DNA of 33,505 nucleotides from Lachnospiraceae bacterium UBA4631 (GTDB taxonomy: Bacteria > Bacillota > Clostridia > Lachnospirales > Lachnospiraceae): positions 408 to 33,912 of the forward strand of contig DHMX01000019.1 in NCBI GenBank assembly GCA_002406015.1. Reading direction: 5' to 3'. Of this stretch, positions 33,222 through 33,505 are shown one piece after another. The translations under genes were made by a program, and so were the position numbers. The notes below the pieces were generated by a model. That model saw only the letters and a list, made by a program, of their open reading frames with translations, ran no database searches and was not told where the DNA came from. Each line of letters starts with the position of its first letter. The stretch's first letter is position 1.

Positions 33222-33252
33222 GAAAAGAGGCTTGAAAAAAGATAAAAAGTGA

Positions 33253-33281
33253 TTGAAATTCAACGTACAATATAGTATGAT
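33253..33281 (+). promoter_or_regulatory. Promoter of tRNA-Thr
   Basis: TTGAAA (33253-33258), 17 bases and TATGAT (33276-33281) point at tRNA-Thr. The start would lie within a few bases of the mature 5' end at 33296. Confidence 0.72.
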
Positions 33282-33295
33282 AGTATCGTTGATTT

Positions 33296-33368
33296 GCTGA
33301 AATAGCTCAGTTGGTAGAGCACTTCACTCGTAATGAAGGGGTCGAGGGTTCGAGTCCCTTTTTCAGCT
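33296..33368 (+). tRNA. tRNA-Thr (anticodon CGT)
   Basis: The 73-base cloverleaf has acceptor arms gctgaaa/tttcagc, D stem gctc/gagc, anticodon stem cttca/tgaag around ctcgtaa (CGT, reading ACG), and a T arm containing ttcgagt. The discriminator is T at 33368. CCA is not encoded. Confidence 0.95.
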
Positions 33369-33385
33369 TCTGACCCATACCTGAA

Positions 33386-33420
33386 AAGTGCTGTGAAATC
33401 AAGGAATTTTACTGGTGCTT
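33386..33420 (+). repeat. Imperfect hairpin downstream of tRNA-Thr
   Basis: Arms at about 33386-33399 and 33406-33420 pair with one mismatch, one bulge and some G-T pairs. No T tract follows, so it is not an obvious terminator. It begins 18 bases after the tRNA 3' end. Confidence 0.35.
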
Positions 33421-33449
33421 ATAGGGTAATAAATAAAAAAAGAGACAAT

Positions 33450-33488
33450 AAAGGGGCAAGCTATAAAAGCTTTACCCCTTTGTTTTTT
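33450..33488 (+). terminator. Intrinsic terminator downstream of tRNA-Thr
   Basis: aaagggg (33450-33456) pairs with cccct-type bases at 33475-33481, the stem continuing inward with one mismatch and a bulge, and TGTTTTTTATT follows. It lies 80 bases beyond tRNA-Thr and probably ends that transcript. Confidence 0.75.
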
Positions 33489-33505
33489 ATTGTGTAGCAT
33501 CTTTT

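Overview
The window looks like a chromosomal segment of a low-GC Gram-positive anaerobe of the Clostridia, most likely Lachnospiraceae. Three things suggest this: the AT-rich spacers with near-consensus sigma-A promoters, the block uvrC-hprK-ROK glucokinase-murB-rapZ-whiA-HPr, and typical clostridial families (EFR1 ferredoxin, two-core FtsX permease with a long coiled coil, DegV, CvfB, pyridoxamine kinase, FatA-type thioesterase). The genus is an inference. I see no prophage, IS element or CRISPR array.

Layout. (1) 1-2.25 kb: the 3' part of a tRNA-Val, then a minus-strand operon TetR regulator > EFR1 flavodoxin/ferredoxin > short-chain dehydrogenase. Its upstream region carries a palindrome that overlaps the likely transcription start. 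(2) 2.5-6.3 kb: a divergent ABC ATPase plus FtsX-type permease pair. (3) 6.4-8.4 kb: a soluble LacI-like sensor fused to GGDEF, then tRNA-Arg. (4) 8.65-11.6 kb: pyridoxamine kinase, an exported transglutaminase-like protein and a WYL regulator, then tRNA-Gln on the minus strand. (5) 11.8-15.3 kb: a five-gene operon (unknown 121-residue protein, acyl-ACP thioesterase, CvfB, RidA, CPBP protease) with a clear promoter and terminator. (6) 15.3-20.2 kb: pyrG (minus) with a leader hairpin, ftsH (plus), degV (minus). (7) 20.3-27.0 kb: uvrC, hprK, glucokinase, murB, rapZ and whiA, all on the plus strand and closely spaced. (8) 27.1-30.3 kb: a histidine-free, Crh-like HPr with its own promoter and a large membrane-anchored Sel1-repeat protein. 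(9) 30.4-33.5 kb: a MocR/GabR-type regulator, a DUF4143-type ATPase and tRNA-Thr.

How the genes work together. The hprK to HPr block joins carbon-catabolite sensing (HprK, glucokinase, an HPr that keeps the regulatory serine but has no histidine), cell-wall precursor synthesis (MurB) and growth or division control (RapZ, WhiA). The B. subtilis counterpart has yvcK/glmR between rapZ and whiA; here only 5 bases separate them. The 11.8-15.3 kb operon mixes lipid-chain release, RNA binding and clean-up of reactive enamines.

Most notable observations: near absence of GATC over the whole window (about seven sites by eye, about 120 expected); the HTH-less periplasmic-binding-protein-like/GGDEF fusion with no membrane segment; the Crh-like HPr; the Sel1 protein with two similar-looking non-repeat domains; a hairpin in the pyrG leader; and a DUF4143 ATPase with altered Walker B and nuclease-like residues. 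No gene-free stretch exceeds 300 bases. All assignments come from reading the sequence; no database search was run.
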